Shown: positions 16,892-25,352 of the stretch, in pieces
Position numbering within the stretch: the stretch's first letter is position 1
Layout: each line of letters begins with the position of its first letter
From: Curtobacterium sp. MCBD17_035
Lineage (GTDB): Bacteria; Actinomycetota; Actinomycetes; Actinomycetales; Microbacteriaceae
NCBI RefSeq assembly: GCF_003234815.2
Contig: NZ_CP126279.1
Coordinates: forward strand, 1,116,001-1,180,000
DNA: 64,000 nucleotides
Reading direction: 5' to 3'
Notes under the pieces: model-generated
Databases searched by the model: none
What the model was told of the DNA's origin: nothing
Seen by the model: only the letters and a program-made list of their open reading frames with translations
Translations under genes and position numbers: made by a program

Positions 16892-17770
16892 GTGAGCAGT
16901 CTCACGAACGATGGTCCAACGGTCTCGGGAACCACGGCACGTTCAGCTCCTCGCGGCTCCGCTCCCGTGACGCTCCGTGCCCGGAGGCCGGGATATTCGG
17001 TGATGCAGAAGTGCCTCGAGATCCAGCACGGCGCGACGCCGCCCACCCGTCGCGAGCGCTTCTTCGGCAAGGACCCACTCGTGCCCGAGGCGCGGAGCTG
17101 GTTCAAGGGCGCGCTGGGTGAGCGGGCCGTCCCGGTCGCACTCGAGCAGCTCGGGCCGGAATGGACCGTCCTGCACGCGGTCCCCGTCGGTACGGGGCAA
17201 TCCGACATCGACCATGTCGTCATCGGGCCAGGAGGCGTGTTCACCGTCAACACGAAGAACCACGCAGGGCAGAAGGTGTTCGTCGGCGGCGGGTCGTTCA
17301 TGGTGAGCGGGTACCGGCAGCCGCACATGCGCAACGCCCTGCACGAGGCCGAGCGAGCCGAGCGACTCTTGTCGGTCGCAGCCGGGGTGCAGGTCCGCGT
17401 ACAGCCGCTGCTGATCCTCGCCGCGGCCGCATCGTTCAAGGTAGGCCGTAAGACCCCGAAGGTCGTCACGCTGCAGGCTCACCAGGTCGGTCGCTGGTTC
17501 CACGGCCTTCGACGGGTGAAGTCGGCGGAGGAGGTCCGCTTCCTCAGCATGCTGGCGGAGGAGCGGGGCACCTGGCACGTGGAGTCGCTGGTCATCACCG
17601 ACACGCTCCGCCACGTGCAGCGGTTCGAGCGGCTCGAACGCGAGGTCATCGCCGCAGCGGGGCGTCGGCGCTTCGTTCGACAGGTGTCCGTGCTCGGGGT
17701 CCTCGCCGTTCCGGCAGCGTGTCTGCTTGGGTACTGGTGGGCCATCGCCGTGTCAGCGCTGCACGGCTGA
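16892..17770 (+). CDS. NERD-domain protein with C-terminal membrane anchor
   Basis: About 292 aa. The central part carries the nuclease-related domain: GERAVPVALEQLGPEWTVLH, then DIDHVVIGPGGVFTVNTKNH, where the Asp and the N-T-K segment match the NERD active-site pattern. A helical region follows, and one hydrophobic segment near the C-terminus (VLGVLAVPAACLLGYWWAIA) likely anchors it. GTG 16892 is preferred because AGGGGG lies a few bases upstream; ATG 17003 is the next option and still keeps the domain. It lies between an unknown membrane gene and a Vsr remnant. A nuclease or DNA-damage role is plausible but unproven. Confidence 0.78.
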   Translation: MSSLTNDGPTVSGTTARSAPRGSAPVTLRARRPGYSVMQKCLEIQHGATPPTRRERFFGKDPLVPEARSWFKGALGERAVPVALEQLGPEWTVLHAVPVGTGQSDIDHVVIGPGGVFTVNTKNHAGQKVFVGGGSFMVSGYRQPHMRNALHEAERAERLLSVAAGVQVRVQPLLILAAAASFKVGRKTPKVVTLQAHQVGRWFHGLRRVKSAEEVRFLSMLAEERGTWHVESLVITDTLRHVQRFERLEREVIAAAGRRRFVRQVSVLGVLAVPAACLLGYWWAIAVSALHG

Positions 17771-18004
17771 GCCTGATCTCCAGCACGAAGCGCCGACAGT
17801 CCGTCGCCACCGATCGAGGCCGCGTGGGAACACCAGGTCCGGCCGCGCCCGGGTGCGCTCGCTGATGCGACGGTCGACGAAGAACCGGCGGCCGCGGCGG
17901 TGGAGGAGTCGCCGCAGCGCCAGCTCGGGCGCGGTGTCCCGTCGGCCCAACTGCGCCATGCGTGCCCGCCGCTCATCGTCCGCCTGCCACGTCTCGGCGA
18001 CCAT
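17753..18004 (-). pseudogene. Truncated Vsr-type very short patch repair endonuclease
   Basis: The N-terminal half is clearly Vsr-like: MVAETWQADDERRARMAQLG, RRDTAPELALRRLLHRRG, then RISERTRARPDLVFPR. In intact Vsr the next stretch supplies VFVDGCFWHGCP and the catalytic residues. Here the frame instead runs into unrelated GLDRWRRTVGASCW and stops. The similarity ends near 17815, and the remaining codons overlap the end of the NERD gene in antisense. No cytosine methyltransferase is nearby. It is best read as a broken remnant rather than an active nicking enzyme. Confidence 0.75.
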
Positions 18005-18072
18005 GCCGGGACGGTAGCGGAGCGGCGGACGGGTGCCGTGCCCCCGGCCCGATCGGTGGACGACGGACGATG

Positions 18073-18140
18073 GCGCAGACGTGTTCGGGACATATGAGCA
18101 CGTCAGGAGTCGTGCGCACATGTCCCGGAACGGTCTGCGC
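18073..18140. repeat. Long imperfect inverted repeat (30-nt arms)
   Basis: Arms 18073-18102 and 18111-18140 pair at about 24 of 30 positions around an 8-nt loop. The ends match as GCGCAGAC/GTCTGCGC and the centre as CGGGACAT/ATGTCCCG. It lies between the Vsr remnant and the first FN3 gene and could be a terminator or a mobile palindromic element. Confidence 0.65.
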
Positions 18141-18233
18141 GGGGCCAGCGCCCCCGGCCCCGCCCGCACGAGCACTGCGGAGCAGACGACGGAGCAGGCG
18201 CACCCGTACGGCCGCCTGCCCCTCAGCCCGCCG

Positions 18234-19337
18234 TCACGGGTACAGCTTGTTCGTGTCCCCGATCTGGATGGCGCCCTGCGCAGCTGGCCCGGCGCCCGAA
18301 GCGGTGACAGCCGACACGGACACTAGGTACGTGATCGTCGAGCCCATGTCGCCCGTCGTGTAGGAGCGCGCGGACGCCGGGAGCACGACGACCGTGGGTG
18401 TGGCGTGCGGGAGCGGCTGCACGGTGACCTGGTATCCGAGCACCTTCTGCCCGGCGGTCAGGACCGGTGGTGCCCACGCTGCCGACACCGTGCCCGTGAA
18501 GAAGTCCTTGTCATCGCGGGTGAGCACGAGGTTCCGCGGTGGGGTGGCGAGCTCGGGACCGACCCGGACCGTGACGGTCGACGAGAGCCCTTGGCCCAGG
18601 TTCCCAGCGACGGTGACCGTGTAGGTCCTGCCTCGGATCAGGTGGTTGAGGACGATGGACGTGTCCCACACGCCGCTCGTGCTGATGCTCTGGGGACCGA
18701 TGCCGAGCGAGTCGGTGCCATCACGGCTGACCACCCACGGGCCGAGCGCGCCGGCGGGCTGCGTCCATTGGATCAGGGCGCTGCCGAACCTGGCGGTGGC
18801 GGAGGCGAGGGGCAGGGGCGTCGCGCTCACACCGGTCGGCGCGGCGCTCGGCGCGGGGGCCATGTGGATCGAGTCGGACGCCGCCGGGCCGACGCCGGCT
18901 TTGGTGATCGCCTGGACGGTGAAGGAGTAGTCGGTGTCGCGCGCCCAGTCCGTGTAGGTGTGGGACAGCGTGGATGCCGACACCGTCAGCGTGGAGGTCG
19001 GTCCGGGCGCCATCGTCGACAACCGGTAGCCCGTGACGGGCGAGCCGCCGTCGGTCGCCGGAGCCTTCCAGGTCCAGGTGACGGTCTCCTTCGGCACGTT
19101 CTGCGACCCGCCGAGTGACTGCGGAGCGCTCGGCAGCGAGGCGAGAGGTGCGGCCGCCGGTTTCGATGGCCCGGCGGACGTCCTGGAGGCGGTGGCCGGC
19201 GAGGCGGACGCCGTCACGGCGGCGTGGGTGGCGGCCGCGGACGAGGAGGACGTGGTCGCCGCGGTTGCGGGGACGGCCGCGCCGACTGCGGCGATGCAGA
19301 AGGCCGCGGCGAGGGCAGCGAGCGTTGGTTTGCGCAC
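18234..19337 (-). CDS. Secreted fibronectin type III repeat protein (paralogue A)
   Basis: About 367 aa, exported. GTG 19337 is preferred because the paralogue at 21837 starts at the same point within a shared GGGACCCGAACCCGTGCGCA context; ATG 19352 is five codons earlier. The signal peptide is RKPTLAALAAAFCIAAVG...PATAATT, followed by an Ala/Ser/Thr-rich linker of about 50 residues. Three FN3-like modules follow (PSAPQSLGG..., PTGVSATPLPLASA..., TPPRNLVLTRDD...). It ends in IQIGDTNKLYP, nearly identical in the paralogue. There is no catalytic domain and no sorting motif. A surface or secreted binding role is plausible. Confidence 0.8.
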   Translation of the reverse strand: MRKPTLAALAAAFCIAAVGAAVPATAATTSSSSAAATHAAVTASASPATASRTSAGPSKPAAAPLASLPSAPQSLGGSQNVPKETVTWTWKAPATDGGSPVTGYRLSTMAPGPTSTLTVSASTLSHTYTDWARDTDYSFTVQAITKAGVGPAASDSIHMAPAPSAAPTGVSATPLPLASATARFGSALIQWTQPAGALGPWVVSRDGTDSLGIGPQSISTSGVWDTSIVLNHLIRGRTYTVTVAGNLGQGLSSTVTVRVGPELATPPRNLVLTRDDKDFFTGTVSAAWAPPVLTAGQKVLGYQVTVQPLPHATPTVVVLPASARSYTTGDMGSTITYLVSVSAVTASGAGPAAQGAIQIGDTNKLYP

Positions 19338-19381
19338 GGGTTCGGGTCCCATCTATGAGAAGCGTGTGTGGTGAGTGGCGC

Positions 19382-19419
19382 TCACCGTAGACCTCGTGGA
19401 GCGGCCCCTGGAAGGGGGT
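19382..19419 (-). promoter_or_regulatory. Conserved promoter block of FN3 paralogue A
   Basis: On the minus strand ACCCCCTTCCAGGGGC (19419-19404) is followed at fixed spacing by TACGGTGA (19389-19382), about 45 bp before the start codon. The same pair with the same spacing lies upstream of the second FN3 gene. TACGGT fits a -10 element, and the GC-rich inverted repeat may be an activator site or an alternative -35. Confidence 0.6.
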
Positions 19420-19557
19420 CGCGCGCTTCGTCATGTCGCGCTCCGTGATCCGTCGGCGCACGATCGCCGGCGCGCCCACACCCGTTGCTAGAGTTCCGAG
19501 CATCCGCCCGGGGCTTCCACCGACCGGCGTCGAAGCAGACCACCCGGAAGGAACCCG

Positions 19558-20421
19558 ATGGACCTCACGATCAACGGCGCCCGACTCAACGTCGAGGTGC
19601 TCGAGCCGACGAACGGCGACCCGGACGCGCCGGTCCTCATCGCGCACCACGGCGGCGGGGGGATCGGTTCGCTCGCCGAGCCGAAGGCCACGTTCGGCCC
19701 GCTCCACGACCGCTTCCGGGTCATCGTCTTCGACTCGCGCGGGTGCGGCCGCAGCGAGGGCGTCGGCCCCTACACGCACGAGCAGTGGGCGGCAGACGTC
19801 GACGGTCTGCGGCAGTGGGCGGGCGTCGAGCAGATCGTCGTGGCCAGTGGTTCGTACGGCGGATTCATCGCCCTCGAGTACGCCGTCCGCTACCCGGAGC
19901 ACGTCTCGGCGATCATCCTGCGGGACACCTCCGCCGACGGCAGCAACCTCGAGCTCGCGTTCGAGAACGCGCGGAACCAGGACCGCGTCGAGATCAACTG
20001 GGACCACTTCAACCGCTACTGGGGTGGGCAGACGCGCAGCGACGAGGAACTCAAGTCGCTGTGGGCGGAGCTCATCCCGCTGTACGACTACGAGTACGAC
20101 GAGGAGAAGTCGACGGCGGCGGTCGAGGCCGGCATCTACCGGCACGAGGCGCACAACGCCTGCTTCGTCGACAACTTCCCGACCTACGACCTCAAGCCGG
20201 ACTTGCCGGGCATCGCCGTCCCGACGCTCGTGACGGTCGGCCGTGGGGACTGGGTCACGCCGGTCAGCGCCTCCGAGACGATCGCCCGACTGATCCCCGA
20301 CGCGGAGCTCGTCGTCTTCGAGAAGTCCGGGCACTCGCCCCAGGTCGAGGAGCGCGAGAAGTTCCAGCAGACGCTCCGCGACTTCCTCGCCCGCGCGGTT
20401 CCCGTCGCGGCCACCGTCTGA
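19558..20421 (+). CDS. Alpha/beta hydrolase, proline iminopeptidase-like (S33 type)
   Basis: Cytoplasmic, 287 aa. The oxyanion region is HHGGGGIGS and the family marker is FDSRGCGRSEG. The nucleophile elbow is ASGSYGG with Ser99; the acid lies around VGRGDWVTP and the histidine in KSGHSPQVEE. These fit prolyl aminopeptidase-like hydrolases. AAGGA lies 6 bases before ATG 19558. The M19 dipeptidase gene follows after about 40 bp in the same direction, so the two probably form an operon for peptide or amide breakdown. Substrate not assignable. Confidence 0.83.
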   Translation: MDLTINGARLNVEVLEPTNGDPDAPVLIAHHGGGGIGSLAEPKATFGPLHDRFRVIVFDSRGCGRSEGVGPYTHEQWAADVDGLRQWAGVEQIVVASGSYGGFIALEYAVRYPEHVSAIILRDTSADGSNLELAFENARNQDRVEINWDHFNRYWGGQTRSDEELKSLWAELIPLYDYEYDEEKSTAAVEAGIYRHEAHNACFVDNFPTYDLKPDLPGIAVPTLVTVGRGDWVTPVSASETIARLIPDAELVVFEKSGHSPQVEEREKFQQTLRDFLARAVPVAATV

Positions 20422-20461
20422 TCCGCAGCACGAGGAGATCGGGAACGGCGGCCCGCGCATC

Positions 20462-21646
20462 GTGTCCGGCTACGAGTCCTACGACTATCTCGACGGTGAC
20501 CTCCACCTACCGCGAGATCCGCTGACGCCGGAGTTCGACCGCGTCCCGCCGTACGACGGCGGGCACACGCCGGCGGTCGTCGAGCGCGCCGAGCGGCTCC
20601 TGGCGGCGACCATCACGATCAGCCTGCACGACCACCCGGTCCGGTTCCCCGCCGACATGGCGAACACACCCGCCTACAACCGCACGGGCCGGCAGTTCAC
20701 CGCGTTCGAGGGCCTGCGCGCCTCCGGGCTGACCGTCGTGTTCGACAACATGATGGACGGCACCGCCACCGTCACGGGCAACACGCCATGGCAGTGGGAG
20801 GACGTCGTCACCGACCTCGGGATGCGGCAGGCGGACATCGCCCACCAGTCGGACGTCGTCGTCATCCGCACGCTCGCCGACATCCACGCTGCGCACGCGG
20901 CCGGGAGGACCGGGCTCGTCTTCGGTCTGGAGGCCGCCACCCCGATCGGGAACGACCTCGACCGCCTCGACATCCTGTACGGACTCGGGATCCGGCAGAT
21001 CGGGCTCGCCTACTCCCAGTCGAACGGTCTCGGGGCCGGCCTCTCGGAGCGAACCGACTTCGGCTTGACAGATTTCGGTCGGGCCGCCGTGCGTCGGATG
21101 AACCAGCTCGGGCTCGCGATCGACGTGTCGCACTCGTCCGACCGGACCGGCATCGACGCCGCCGACGCGTCCGACGTGCCGGTCTTCATCACGCACGCCG
21201 GGGCGCGGGCGCTCTGGGACATCCCGCGGCTCAAGTCGGATGACGTGCTCCGGGCCGTCGCCGCCGGCGGGGGAGTGATCGGCATGTCCGCCGCCCCGCA
21301 CACGACGATCTCGCGCGACCACCCGACCCACAGCCTCCTGTCCGTCATGGACCACTTCGAGTACTGCGCCGAACTCCTCGGCATCGACCACGTGGCCTTC
21401 GGTCCCGACACGCTCTACGGCGACCACGTCGGCCTGCACACGACGTTCTCGTCCATGCTCGGGGCGGCCGCGGCCACGACGGAGGACCACCCCCGGGTCG
21501 AGTACGTCGACGGGCTCGAGAACCCGACGGAGAGCTTCCACAACATCGCGGCGTCGCTCGTCGAGCACGGGTACTCCGACGACGAGATCGGGAAGGTCCT
21601 CGGCGGGAACGTGCTCCGGGTGCTCGGGGAGGTCTGGGCGGGCTGA
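20462..21646 (+). CDS. Membrane dipeptidase-family (M19) metallohydrolase
   Basis: 394 aa, TIM-barrel zinc dipeptidase family acting on dipeptides or related amides. Visible motifs are the metal-binding ISLHDHPVRFP, the bridging-Glu region VFGLEAATPI, the metal site LAIDVSHSS and the second histidine THAGARAL. There is no signal peptide, so it is cytoplasmic unlike the mammalian renal enzyme. The GTG at 20462 has only a weak upstream ribosome site; the next in-frame starts would cut conserved sequence. It shares a transcript with the hydrolase before it. Confidence 0.85.
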   Translation: MSGYESYDYLDGDLHLPRDPLTPEFDRVPPYDGGHTPAVVERAERLLAATITISLHDHPVRFPADMANTPAYNRTGRQFTAFEGLRASGLTVVFDNMMDGTATVTGNTPWQWEDVVTDLGMRQADIAHQSDVVVIRTLADIHAAHAAGRTGLVFGLEAATPIGNDLDRLDILYGLGIRQIGLAYSQSNGLGAGLSERTDFGLTDFGRAAVRRMNQLGLAIDVSHSSDRTGIDAADASDVPVFITHAGARALWDIPRLKSDDVLRAVAAGGGVIGMSAAPHTTISRDHPTHSLLSVMDHFEYCAELLGIDHVAFGPDTLYGDHVGLHTTFSSMLGAAAATTEDHPRVEYVDGLENPTESFHNIAASLVEHGYSDDEIGKVLGGNVLRVLGEVWAG

Positions 21647-21686
21647 CCGCGCAGTTCGGGTCCGCATCCGCGGCCGCGGGCTCGAT

Positions 21687-21724
21687 GTCCTGCGTGGCTG
21701 GAGCGCTGGAAGTCCACACAGGAC
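21687..21724. terminator. Hairpin between convergent dipeptidase and FN3 genes
   Basis: GTCCTGCGTGG ... TCCACACAGGAC forms a stem of about 11 pairs with one mismatch around a 15-nt loop. It lies just after the dipeptidase stop and can serve as a bidirectional terminator. Confidence 0.5.
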
Positions 21725-21836
21725 AACCCCATCCGTCGCCGAAGCCCGCGCTCATCGACGTCGACCACCGGCGGGACGTCGACGACCGCTGAGCCGGTCG
21801 TCGCCCCCGCCCGTCAAGCGGGACGGCCCGGGTACC

Positions 21837-22763
21837 TCACGGGTACAGCTTGTTCGAGTCTCCGATCTGGATCGACCCCTGCGCCGCGGGCCCCACGCCG
21901 GAACTGGTGATCGCGGACACGGACACCAGGTAGGTGAACGTGGAGTCGAGCTCACCCGAGGTGTAGGAGCGCGCGCTCGGCGCGAGCACGACGACGTTCG
22001 GCGCGGCACCGGTGGCCAGTTGCTGCACGGTGACCTGGTACCCGAGCACCTTCTTGCCGGCCGAGACCTGCGGTGCCGCCCACGCGGCGGACACCGTGCC
22101 GACCCGCGCGTTCTCGTCGTTCCGCGTGACCACGAGGGCACGCGGCGGCGTGACCTGATCCGACCCGACGCGCACGGTGGTCGAGGCGGATCGCCCCTGG
22201 CCGAGGTCGCCCGTCACGGTGACGGTGTAGGTCCTGCCGCGGACGAGGTGGTTGAGCACGAGTGCGGTGTCGTTCGCCGAGGTCGTGCTGATGCTCTGCG
22301 GGCCGATGCCGAGTGAGTCCGTCCCGTTGCGGCTGACGACCCACGCGCCCTGGGCGCCCTCGGGCTTCGTCCAGTGGATGAGGGCACTGCCGAACGTGGC
22401 GCGGGCCGAGGCGAGGGGGAGCGGTGTCGCCGTGAGGGCGGTCGGAGCCGGGGCCTTCGCGGTGGCGGTGCGCGCGGGCCCGGCGGCGCTCGGCTTCGCC
22501 GTCGCGGCAGTACTCGACTTCGCCGCCGCGGCAGCGCTCGGCGTGGCGGACGCGGTCGCGGACCACGGCGTGGCGGACGGCGACGCAGACGAGGGCGTGG
22601 TCGCGGACGGTGTCCGCCCGGCGGCCGGCGCGCTGCTGCGGGCTGCGGCGGACGCCGCCGTCGTCGCGTGGTCGGATGCGGTCGCCGCGGCGGCGGGAAC
22701 GGTGATGCCGACTGCGGCGATGCAGACGGCAGCGGCGATGACGGTGATGGTCGTTGTGCGCAC
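21837..22763 (-). CDS. Secreted fibronectin type III repeat protein (paralogue B)
   Basis: 308 aa, exported. The signal peptide is RTTTITVIAAAVCIAAVG...PAAAATAS; GTG 22763 has GAGGGGAC about 9 bases upstream. A low-complexity Ala/Ser/Thr/Pro linker of about 90 residues (to KAPAPTALTATP) replaces the first FN3 module of paralogue A. Two FN3-like modules then match paralogue A closely (WVVSRNGTDSLGIGPQSIST, VRGRTYTVTVTGDLGQG), ending in IQIGDSNKLYP. The pair arose by duplication and they keep matching promoters. Function unknown; probably surface-exposed or released. Confidence 0.8.
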   Translation of the reverse strand: MRTTTITVIAAAVCIAAVGITVPAAAATASDHATTAASAAARSSAPAAGRTPSATTPSSASPSATPWSATASATPSAAAAAKSSTAATAKPSAAGPARTATAKAPAPTALTATPLPLASARATFGSALIHWTKPEGAQGAWVVSRNGTDSLGIGPQSISTTSANDTALVLNHLVRGRTYTVTVTGDLGQGRSASTTVRVGSDQVTPPRALVVTRNDENARVGTVSAAWAAPQVSAGKKVLGYQVTVQQLATGAAPNVVVLAPSARSYTSGELDSTFTYLVSVSAITSSGVGPAAQGSIQIGDSNKLYP

Positions 22764-22806
22764 GGGTTCGGGTCCCCTCGGGTGTCGCGCTTCGGGTGGA
22801 GCTCGA

Positions 22807-22844
22807 TCACCGTATCCGGTTTCGGCGGGCCCCCGGAAGGGGGT
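22807..22844 (-). promoter_or_regulatory. Conserved promoter block of FN3 paralogue B
   Basis: On the minus strand ACCCCCTTCCGGGGGC (22844-22829) is followed by TACGGTGA (22814-22807), 44 bp before the start codon. Sequence and spacing match the block upstream of paralogue A. The GC-rich part is a perfect inverted repeat here. Confidence 0.6.
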
Positions 22845-22943
22845 GTCCGCTCTGCGTGTCGCCCCGCATGTCCGGCCGCCTGGCGGGTCCGGGCTGGCCC
22901 ACGCGTCGGGGCCGCGTTCCGACCCGCGTGCACGCGCCGCGCG

Positions 22944-23741
22944 TCAGCCCCGCCCGCCGGCGACGAGGACGGTGACGTCGCCGCGCGCCCGGAACGGCGC
23001 CAGCTGCTCCTCGGTCGCCCCCGCGTCGGTGATCAGGGTCCACGGCTGTTCGATCGGTGCCCACGCGTCGAACGGGGCGCGACCGAGCTTCGAGCTGTCG
23101 GCGAGCACGTAGACGTGGTCGGCGTGGTCCATCATGAGTTCCTTGAGCCGGGTCTGCACCGGGCTGGCCTCGCAGATCCCGAGCCGGGCGTCGAGGCTGT
23201 CGGCGCCGAGGAACGCGCGGTCCGCCGTCAACCGGGTGAGGGCGAGCTCGGCGAGGGGTCCGACGAACCCCTGGCTGATGTTCCGGAGGTCGCCGCCGAG
23301 GCCGATGACGTGGACGTGCTCGTCGTCGGAGAGTTCGGCCAGGGTCGTCATGCCGTTGGTGATGACGGTGAGGCCGGAGCGTCCGCGCAGGCGTCGGGCG
23401 AGGCTGCCCGTCGTGGTGCCGGCGTCGAGGATGAGCGTCTCGCCCTCCTGCACGAACGTCGACGCGAGGCGGGCGATCTGTTCCTTCTGCGCGACCGCCA
23501 TGGTGGTCCGCTGACCGAGCGAGGGCTCCTGGCCGGCCGCGCTCGTGGCGATGGCGCCGCCGTAGGTGCGGGCGAGTTCACCATCCGCGGTGAGCTGTGC
23601 GAGGTCGCGGCGGATCGTCGACGGGGTGACGTCGAAGGTCTCGGCGAGCTGTTCGACGTCCACCAGTCCGGCGCGCGAGGTGAGCTGCTTGATCTGCTCG
23701 CGGCGCTGGGCGGCACCGGTCTTGCCCCTGCCTCTGGGCAT
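22944..23741 (-). CDS. DeoR-family transcriptional regulator (C4-acid operon)
   Basis: 265 aa. The N-terminal winged helix-turn-helix (RREQIKQLTSRAGLVDVEQL, then VTPSTIRRDLAQLTADGE, RTYGGA) is typical DeoR. The C-terminal sensor is the phosphosugar-isomerase-like DeoRC domain (LILDAGTTTGSLARRL, VITNGMTTLAELS, FLGADSLDARLGICEASPVQ). It is divergent from the MFS-cyclase-kinase-PdxA operon and likely represses it in the absence of a phosphorylated intermediate. A GCGCA-type palindrome lies in the shared intergenic region. Confidence 0.9.
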   Translation of the reverse strand: MPRGRGKTGAAQRREQIKQLTSRAGLVDVEQLAETFDVTPSTIRRDLAQLTADGELARTYGGAIATSAAGQEPSLGQRTTMAVAQKEQIARLASTFVQEGETLILDAGTTTGSLARRLRGRSGLTVITNGMTTLAELSDDEHVHVIGLGGDLRNISQGFVGPLAELALTRLTADRAFLGADSLDARLGICEASPVQTRLKELMMDHADHVYVLADSSKLGRAPFDAWAPIEQPWTLITDAGATEEQLAPFRARGDVTVLVAGGRG

Positions 23742-23942
23742 CTCCGCGGCCCTCCCGTCCTCCGGTCCGCCGAGTCCGCCTCGGAGAACGGCACACGGAG
23801 CATACCGGGCGGCCGGATCCGGGCCGGTCTGGAGGTGCGGCGCGGCTCCGCCACGGCAGGTCAGGCGGTCCGTTGGTCCGTCGAGCGGCGGTCCGGCCCT
23901 CCTGGAGTTGCGCTGAGCGAAACGCGCAGTACGCTTGTTTTA

Positions 23943-23957
23943 TGCGCACAACGCGCA
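23943..23957. promoter_or_regulatory. Putative DeoR operator of the C4-acid operon
   Basis: TGCGCACAACGCGCA is a perfect 5+5 inverted repeat 55 bp before the MFS start, with another GCGCA half-site just upstream (ACGCGCAGTACG). Its complement matches the site at 59466-59480 before the GH4/KbaZ genes at 14 of 15 bases. Confidence 0.65.
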
Positions 23958-24011
23958 ATCAAGGAGCCGGCCCGGATGCCGAGCCCCCTCGCCCCCCTCG
24001 AGAGGTAGTCC

Positions 24012-25352
24012 ATGAGCGGCACAACGAAGTCGTCGTCCAACCACGTGTTCCTCGTCTGGCTCACGGTGTTCCTCGGGTGGGCGGTGACCACCCTCGACCT
24101 GCAGATCGTCAGCTTCGTGCAGGGGCCGATGGCGAAGTCGTTGCACACGAGCACGGGCACCGTCGGCGACGCGTTCTTCCTGTACGCGGTGGGTCTGGGC
24201 CTCGGCGCCCTCGTCCTCGGGTACTTCAGCGACCGGCTGTTCGGCCGGAAGCGCGCGTTCATGTACGGCATCATCGGCACCGTCCTCATGACCGGTCTGA
24301 CCGGTCTCGTGCAGGACGCGCCCCAGCTCATGGTGGTCCGCTTCCTCGCCGGGTTCTTCTCCGGCGGTGAGTGGGCGATGGGCCTCGCGATGCTGTCCGA
24401 GTTCGCGCCGGTCAAGCGACGGTCGCTCATGCTCGCCGGCACCCAGGCCGGCGTCGGCGTGGGCTACGGCCTCGCCAACGTGTTCGCGCAGACCTTCGGC
24501 GCCCCGACGGCCGCCGGGTGGCGCGTCGCCTACCTGGCGTCCTTCGCGTTCGCGGCCATCGCGTACCTCGTGCGCCTCGGCCTGCGCGAGTCGCCGCAGT
24601 GGGCGAGGATCAAGGAGGCCCAGGAGGCCGCGCCCGGCGAGTTCAAGCAGGGACTGCGTGCGCTGTTCGCCAAGAAGCAACTCGGCTACACGCTGATCGC
24701 GCTCATCATCGCCTTCCTCATCGGTGCTCCCCAGGGCGGCTGGGACTTCAACTACCCGGCCTGGTACGCCCACGGCGGCATCACCGGACACCCGATCCCC
24801 GCGGTGTCGGGCACCACGATCACGTACGCCTACGAGATCGCCCTGGTCGTGTCCACGGTGTTCGGCGGCTGGTTCATGGACAAGGTGTCCGCCAAGTGGA
24901 CGCTGCCGCTCGTCTGGATCGCGGTGCCGTTCACCCTGCTCATCTGGCTCGCGCCGTTCTCGCAGGGCGTGGTGCCCGTCTCGCTGTACCTGTTCATCGC
25001 GGGCTTCTTCCGTCAGCTCGGCTGGAGCGTCACGGCGGCGTACTTCGTCCTCCTGTTCCCGACGCGGATCCGTGGCGTCGGGATGGGACTGGCGGTCGTC
25101 GCGGAGTGGTCGCTCGGCTACGGGACCTCGGCCTTCTGGGGCACGAACCTCGTCACGAGCGGCAACTGGAACACGTTCTGGCTCCTGCAGGTGATCCTGC
25201 TCGCCCTCATCCCGATCCCGATGGTGATCGCCGGCGTTGAGACCCGCGGGCGCAAGCTCGACTTCCAGGAGGACGTGCTCGAGCCCGGAGCCACGGCGGC
25301 CGTCGCGGCGCCCGGTCTCCTCGGGAAGGGGGGACCCCGTGCGCGCGCCTGA
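24012..25352 (+). CDS. MFS transporter, likely carboxylate/sugar-acid proton symporter
   Basis: 446 aa with about twelve membrane segments. The loop 2-3 signature is DRLFGRKRAFMYG. VRFLAGFFSGGEWAMGLAML resembles the sialate/aromatic-acid branch of the major facilitator family, and a long polar central loop (ESPQWARIKEAQEAAPGEFK) separates the two halves. It is the first gene of a four-gene operon and overlaps the cyclase gene by 14 bases. The operon context suggests import of a four-carbon acid or its ester, amide or lactone. No substrate can be read directly. Confidence 0.88.
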   Translation: MSGTTKSSSNHVFLVWLTVFLGWAVTTLDLQIVSFVQGPMAKSLHTSTGTVGDAFFLYAVGLGLGALVLGYFSDRLFGRKRAFMYGIIGTVLMTGLTGLVQDAPQLMVVRFLAGFFSGGEWAMGLAMLSEFAPVKRRSLMLAGTQAGVGVGYGLANVFAQTFGAPTAAGWRVAYLASFAFAAIAYLVRLGLRESPQWARIKEAQEAAPGEFKQGLRALFAKKQLGYTLIALIIAFLIGAPQGGWDFNYPAWYAHGGITGHPIPAVSGTTITYAYEIALVVSTVFGGWFMDKVSAKWTLPLVWIAVPFTLLIWLAPFSQGVVPVSLYLFIAGFFRQLGWSVTAAYFVLLFPTRIRGVGMGLAVVAEWSLGYGTSAFWGTNLVTSGNWNTFWLLQVILLALIPIPMVIAGVETRGRKLDFQEDVLEPGATAAVAAPGLLGKGGPRARA

